DNA of 64,000 nucleotides from Agrocybe praecox (lineage: Eukaryota; Basidiomycota; Agaricomycetes; Agaricales; Agrocybaceae), in assembly GCA_964017145.1 (NCBI GenBank), contig OZ024844.1, positions 1,302,001 through 1,366,000 of the forward strand, in the 5' to 3' direction. The translations under genes were made by a program, and so were the position numbers. This document shows, in pieces, positions 58,987 through 64,000 of the stretch. The number at the start of each line of letters is the position of its first letter. Positions within the stretch are counted from its first letter, which is position 1. The notes below the pieces were generated by a model. The model made no database searches and was not told where the DNA came from. It saw nothing but the letters and a program-made list of their open reading frames with translations.

Positions 58987-61900
58987 TTACAATGACTCCA
59001 ACATAGCGCGTAGTTCTTCCAAGGCCTGCTCCGCCTCTACGCCTTGCCTTTGCAGGCATTGTCCCAATTGATGGGATGCCTTAATCAATCTAATGGTTGC
59101 ATGCCGTTAGAAAATTCATGACCACCTAGCAAACAGGGTAGAAAATCACTTGTTCTGTCGAACTCTCTGCTGAACTTCCGTCTCCATGTGGGTAGAGCGC
59201 TCTGCAGCCACTTCGAGGATCTCTTCAGGCAGGGCCGCTAGACGAGCACATTCAACTCCGAAGGACTCTATAAAAATGAATACCATCAATTACCCACAAA
59301 AAGATTTTCTTTCAGTTGATTTACCTGTAGCAAGACCGGGAATAAGGCGATACAAAAATGTGACTTCACGAATTCCGGTTATGCGCTGTTCTAGCTCGTA
59401 CCCCATATGAACATTCTGGACATCACGAGGGAACTTTTTCTCGAGTCTTGTCGCCAACAGTGGGTAATGCGTGATGAACAATGTTTTACACTTTTTAGTA
59501 TGAACGAGATACTGCAGAGTCGCATCCGCAATTGCCATCTGTAAACGACGATGTTGAAAAAATGAAATGAACTGCAGTGGAACACGTACTCCATCGAAAG
59601 TCGACGTTCCTCGCCCTAACTCGTCCAAAACGACAAGGCTCTTATTTGTTGCTGTTTGAAGAATTTCACTTGTCTCCGACATTTCCACCATGAACGTTGA
59701 ACGGCCTCTGGCCAAATCATCCGATGCTTTGTATTATCAGTAAGCAGGAAACCAACAAGTCGCAATAAACTGAAGCTCACCTCCCATTCTGGTCAGGATA
59801 GAGTCCAGGAGACCCATCTTCACAGATTTAGCTGGAACATAACTACCGATTTGCGCCATGAGCGCCACTAAGGCTACCATCCGGACACAAGAACTCTTCC
59901 TGTAGATATAAAGAAAGATATCATGACCAGAGAAACGGAAACTCAAAGCCGACAATCTTACCCGCCCATATTTGGCCCCGTGATAATTTTTGTTCGTGCA
60001 TCTTTTCCACCCATCATTATTGAGTTGGGTATATGAGGATTGTCGTTATAAAGCTCGATCATAGGGTGCCGACCCTCTTCGATTTCAAGCCTGTCATCGT
60101 CTGTAAATTCAGGGCGGACATAATTCTCTTTGAGAGCGACTTGAGCCAGGCTCGTTAAGCAGTCAGCAACTGCAAGTTTGTTAACCGCATCGCGTAGGAT
60201 GGCATAGTATTTGCAGGAAATGTCCTTTAAGAAGGAACTATACGCATTATTGGCGGCAAGCTATTTTGTATGTGAGCATGTGTATGCCTGAAATAGGGAG
60301 CTACATACTTCAAGGAGTTCTCGTTGTTGTTCCCGCTCTTGCAGTTTCGCCTGTATAGAGGGTACCTGGTACCGAACGTAGAGTTTTGTCCTTCAATACG
60401 AGTGGTGGTCAGTGCAACTCCTTCATTTCTTATGCTACCCATCATAGAAAACTCACTTGGAATGCAAGATCCAATTGTCAGGAATGGGTCTTTTGTCTGA
60501 CCGCTTTAGTTCTACCAAATGCTAATATATGTGAGCCTCAGTGAAGGACAATGAACCTAAGTAAAAAATACTCACAGTATCCAATGCCACAGTTGCCCAT
60601 TGTAAGGAAGGCAGTCTGATTTTTTTACGGACTAGAGATAGGCCTGTAAATTAACGTCGAGAAAGCGATGGAAAAAAATTACTAGCAGTTAGCTCGTCTT
60701 TAAGCTCTGTCTCGATCATACTCATAGCCTAAAGAGATTTAGAAATTATGGGCGAAAAGTATTGCAAAAAAACGAACCATGTCAGCGTCGATAATCTCAG
60801 GGTACGCGTCTGGATCATTCCACATAGTCTCTTTATTACCTTCAGCCGCTTGAGTCAGGCTTACAGTGTCCAAAAGCTCTTTTACAGGCTCTTTCAATTT
60901 TGGAAGAGATTTTAAAATCTCATTTAGAATCACGGAATTGACCCCACTGTTTTCCATGTCCACATTCTCAAAGGCAAGGGCGACTTTCTTGAACGCTGGT
61001 AGCAAGATAGAGAGCTCTTTAGGAGTGCACTGATTTGCTGTAATTCAGTCATAGAGCCCTTAAGAAAGACGTTGGCATACCTGGCCATACTGTATCCGAC
61101 ATAGACCTCTTGCCAGGTCCGGTAAACCTTTGAGCAGACTACGAAGATTGAGTAGAGTTTCAGAACTGCTGTCAAGAATCTCTTGCACCGCATCAATCCG
61201 CTCTTCCAAAACACTTGATTTTAAATGTTAGTCTAAGAAACATTTTAAGGCAGAATGTCCCTCACCGTTTGTCAACCAATGGCCGACTAACCCAGCTTCG
61301 GAGAAGTCTCGCTCCAAACTTGGTTTTTGTTCGGTCCAAGACCCAGATCAGAGAACCTCGCGTAGTGTTGTCGGTACCGTTCCGAAATATTTCCAAATTT
61401 ATCAAGGTATTAGCAGCCAATAGCATATGAGCGCGTGTTGTAAACTTGATAAAGAATTTAGTTTCAAGAAAGGCATCTGCAATACCAAAATTGGAAAGGT
61501 ATTTAATGCTGTGTGCAAGAGAAATAACAACTCTCTGAGGTAAGTCCGTTATTGCAGCCATCAGTTTCCCTATGATTTGGAATGGGTATCTAACATAATT
61601 CGGCAAGGAGAAGGAAGCGCTCTTACCTGACTTGAAACTTTCAGATGCAGCGGCGAACTTCCTTTTGTCGGTGTAGAATTGCGATACCTGCTCAAAGGCT
61701 TGTGTATAGTCCATCACCTTCTGGATGTGTTCAGTTCGCAAATGTTGTCCGCCAGAAGTAAGCCCACAGAAGTGCGATAACATCTTGCTCGTTCCCTCTG
61801 TCAATCCGTTCTTTGGGTACAATAACTCTGAGGGGCGCACATGTACGAGCCTTGTCTATACAGTTTTGTAAGTTTCCATCCGGCAGGGAATGTAGCTAAT

Positions 61901-63258
61901 AGTCAAAAACGAACTTCGAGTTCAAGGCGCATAGCAGTGTCTGAGTGCAATAAATAAACGTTGATTCAGTAAGCTACATGATACGTAGTAAGAAACATAC
62001 CATCGAAATCGTCATAGGTTACATCCCCTGTGCTGGGGCAAATGGTTATCATCCCAATGGAAACGTCGACGGAATTTTTTTCTTTGACCTCTTCGATAAG
62101 ACACATAAATGGTGGTATTGTTGCTTCATCTGACTGGTCGACAGAATCCAAGGCTTCGATATAGCTGGGTAAGCAGTGTTAGAAATCAATCAAGCGAAGC
62201 GAAGGACTAATACGCTAACGTTGTGGCAGTAAATAAATTCGTCAATTTGCGCTCGAAGAGGCCATTCCGAGTATCACTGATTTTTTTCAAAGCGGCTGTT
62301 TCAGTTTGATTGACCAGGCCAACTCGATGACCGTTTGAAAGGAGTCTGTACGAGGGTTAAATAAGCTGTTAGCAAAAAGAACGAGTCAACTCACGTCTTA
62401 AGATGGATATTACGCCTCTCCACAGGAATGGAAGCAACAAGAAAATTACGGTCCATGTACGAGACCATACCCAACTCTTTCGTGGCCACCTATGGGCATG
62501 TTATTGGTCAATCACGTAACACACCACAACATAAAACCTACAGTTGCATCATCTCCAAAGAATTTGTACCTATAACCAACTTCCACCATAAGAAGTGTTC
62601 CCGGATTCTCTTCTTTTAGTTGTAGAATCTTAAAAGGGAGTTATAATGTTTGTGTTGGAACCCACCTGTGCAATTGATCACTTACCTGTTTCTCCAAAGC
62701 TGTGTAAGGTTGGCCGCTGGGACCTACTTCGACGACTTTCTTGCTCCGCTTTGCAGTTGGTGGTACATATTTCTCGGTTGCTTTGCCTTTACCTTTCCCC
62801 TTGCTTTTGTTTGAGAATAGTTCTTGCAATTCCCGAAAGCGGTCAGACTCATCACCAGAGTCTTGTTCATCTGCAACATCGTCGTTTCTTTCGGGGTCCA
62901 CATTCATGGCATTATCCAGAGTTTCACGTTTATCTAATTCCGTTGACAGAAACAAGCTATTATCTTGGAGTAGCTTCTTCTTAAATGCTTCATGTCGGGC
63001 ATTTTGTGCTGCAGTGCGTGGCTTAGACGAGCTACTTTGCTTCGTTTTCTCTGGGGAGAATCGCCAGTCCTCGTGAATAGAGTCGCTAATTGTTGAGGCC
63101 GCAGATTGAGATATTCTAGGTCGTTTGGGAGTCGAGGCAATTTCTTCATTGTCAGAAGTCAAGTCAATTGGGGAAGCGGCACGTTTCCCTGTCTTCTTTG
63201 GTGAAGGCTGGAAGTAAGAAGAAATAGTTGATCGAGAGTGAGTTATAGAGTGTGGCAT
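58987..63258 (-). CDS. MSH3: DNA mismatch repair protein Msh3
   Basis: Partner of Msh2 in MutS-beta, which recognises insertion/deletion loops. ATG 63258 ([20 protein letters not shown]) places a PCNA-binding PIP-like box (STISSYF) at the very N-terminus. The mismatch-binding domain starts PYTALEKQ, then [35 protein letters not shown]. The connector, lever and clamp follow ([34 protein letters not shown]). The ATPase domain has [19 protein letters not shown] (Walker A), [34 protein letters not shown] (Walker B) and [14 protein letters not shown]. The end is helical ([18 protein letters not shown]). Over fifteen introns. An in-frame extension upstream lacks ATG and was rejected. Confidence 0.95.
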
Positions 63259-63497
63259 ACTTGATTTATGTGTGTAGTATGTTGCAGAATTAAGCCAAGA
63301 TTGATGAAAAGTGGTTGAGAAGATAAACGTCGTAAAATACAAACGAGAGAAAGGGGCCAAACTGGCAATTCGCGAGTCAAAAATGACATAAGACCACGTG
63401 ATGGTGTCCGAATATTTTGTTGCCGCGTAGACGGTAGCGCCGCGTCGAATTGTCGTCTGTTCGCTGGTGCTTTACTAATACTACCTCTAACACCAAC

Positions 63498-64000
63498 ATG
63501 CTGCTGGAACATCTCGCACGGCATGGACCAACAAGGCTTGCTTCTCGCAACTTCACCCGGACAAGAATCACTGTGAATTATTCCAATCTCCGGTGGCAGT
63601 CAACTGCTCAAGCCAATAGCACAACCCATGACGGGCCTCCAGTTACCGACACAAATCGTAATTTATGGTCGTTAACTCGAAACTTATATGCCATCTCACG
63701 CATAACTTGTCATAGGGGCTGAAACCTCGCAAAAGAGGTTCTGGAAAGATGTTGATATTGAGCAACGCGATGATTCCTGGGTCGTGACGCTAGACAAACG
63801 TGCCCTCAAAACACCTTCAGGCAATACACTCAAATTGCCTTTGACCAAGTCTTTGCCTGCCACACTTATTGCTGCAGAATGGGATCACCAGGAAATTCTT
63901 TTGAAACCCCATGCTCTTCCTATGGTAAGTCTTCTTTCCTTTTCATGTCCGAATCAATCCTATACTATAATTTCAAAATAGACTTCGATTACTTCGCGGG
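63498..64000 (+). CDS. ATP12: ATP synthase assembly factor Atp12 (5' part)
   Basis: Mitochondrial chaperone that binds free F1 alpha subunit during F1 assembly. ATG 63498 gives MLLEHLARHGPTRLASRN, a basic presequence. Exons 63498-63658, 63716-63924 and 63982 to the window edge read TNRAETSQKRFWKDVDIE, WVVTLDKRALKTPSGN and LIAAEWDHQEILLKPHALP, then MTSITSR. That is the conserved Atp12 start. The gene continues beyond 64000. Head to head with MSH3, 239 bp apart. Confidence 0.93.

Noticed and set aside
62641..63360. Longer MSH3 N-terminus starting near 63360
   Set aside because: The extension has no ATG (it starts at TTG) and lies in the ATP12/MSH3 intergenic region; MPHSITHSR with the PIP-like box is the natural start.

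Overview
This is nuclear DNA of a filamentous basidiomycete, very probably an agaricomycete (mushroom-forming fungus). The evidence is dense short introns (about 50-65 nt, GT..AG), compact gene spacing with many head-to-head pairs, an F-box/leucine-rich gene and a DUF6699-type gene typical of Agaricomycetes, and a DNMT1-type DNA methyltransferase with RFTS and BAH domains. The products I recognise are ordinary fungal housekeeping proteins. I read them by chaining exons by eye; no database search was possible.

Layout. 0-4.7 kb: the 3' end of an unrecognised Ser/Pro-rich gene, an F-box gene broken by an in-frame stop, and ATP2 (F1-ATPase beta). 5.2-16.5 kb: an AT-rich, repeat-laden island lying between two serine tRNA genes, CGA with an intron and AGA, both on the minus strand. 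The island holds a hAT-like non-autonomous element, ORF remnants, a decayed multi-exon gene that looks like a tyrosine recombinase with a C-terminal zinc finger, a partial second copy of that gene in tandem, a second TIR element and a tRNA-derived SINE. The two gene copies act as empty sites for each other's insertions. The shorter copy has lost most CpGs to TpG/CpA.

16.6-31.5 kb: a DUF1776/Ysc83-like gene, CPD1-like phosphodiesterase, glutamyl-tRNA synthetase, alpha-isopropylmalate synthase with a tandemly duplicated regulatory domain, ATG9, an Irs4/Tax4-like EH-domain protein and ECM15 (UPF0045) with a 5-nt microexon. 31.4-36.9 kb: the convergent 3' ends of ECM15 and the DNMT1 gene, each followed by an in-frame tandem copy of its own last codons, then the methyltransferase. 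37.6-64 kb: MCM7, KEX2, an HSP20 pseudogene, a DUF6699 gene, NMT1, UFD1, CCT4, a mitochondrial carrier, an RRN6-like Pol I factor, mitochondrial uL3m, MSH3 and the start of ATP12.

How the genes relate. Head-to-head pairs share promoters: F-box/ATP2, GUS1/LEU4, EH protein/ECM15 (only 35 bp between start codons), DNMT1/MCM7, UFD1/CCT4, RRN6/uL3m and MSH3/ATP12. ATP2 and its assembly pathway factor ATP12 are both in the window but 59 kb apart. The most biologically suggestive link is that a maintenance-type CpG methyltransferase is encoded 16 kb from a repeat whose copies show CpG decay. The best candidate for an undescribed system is the tyrosine-recombinase-like element at 9.2-15.8 kb.

Coordinates of splice sites were placed by eye and may be off by a base or two.
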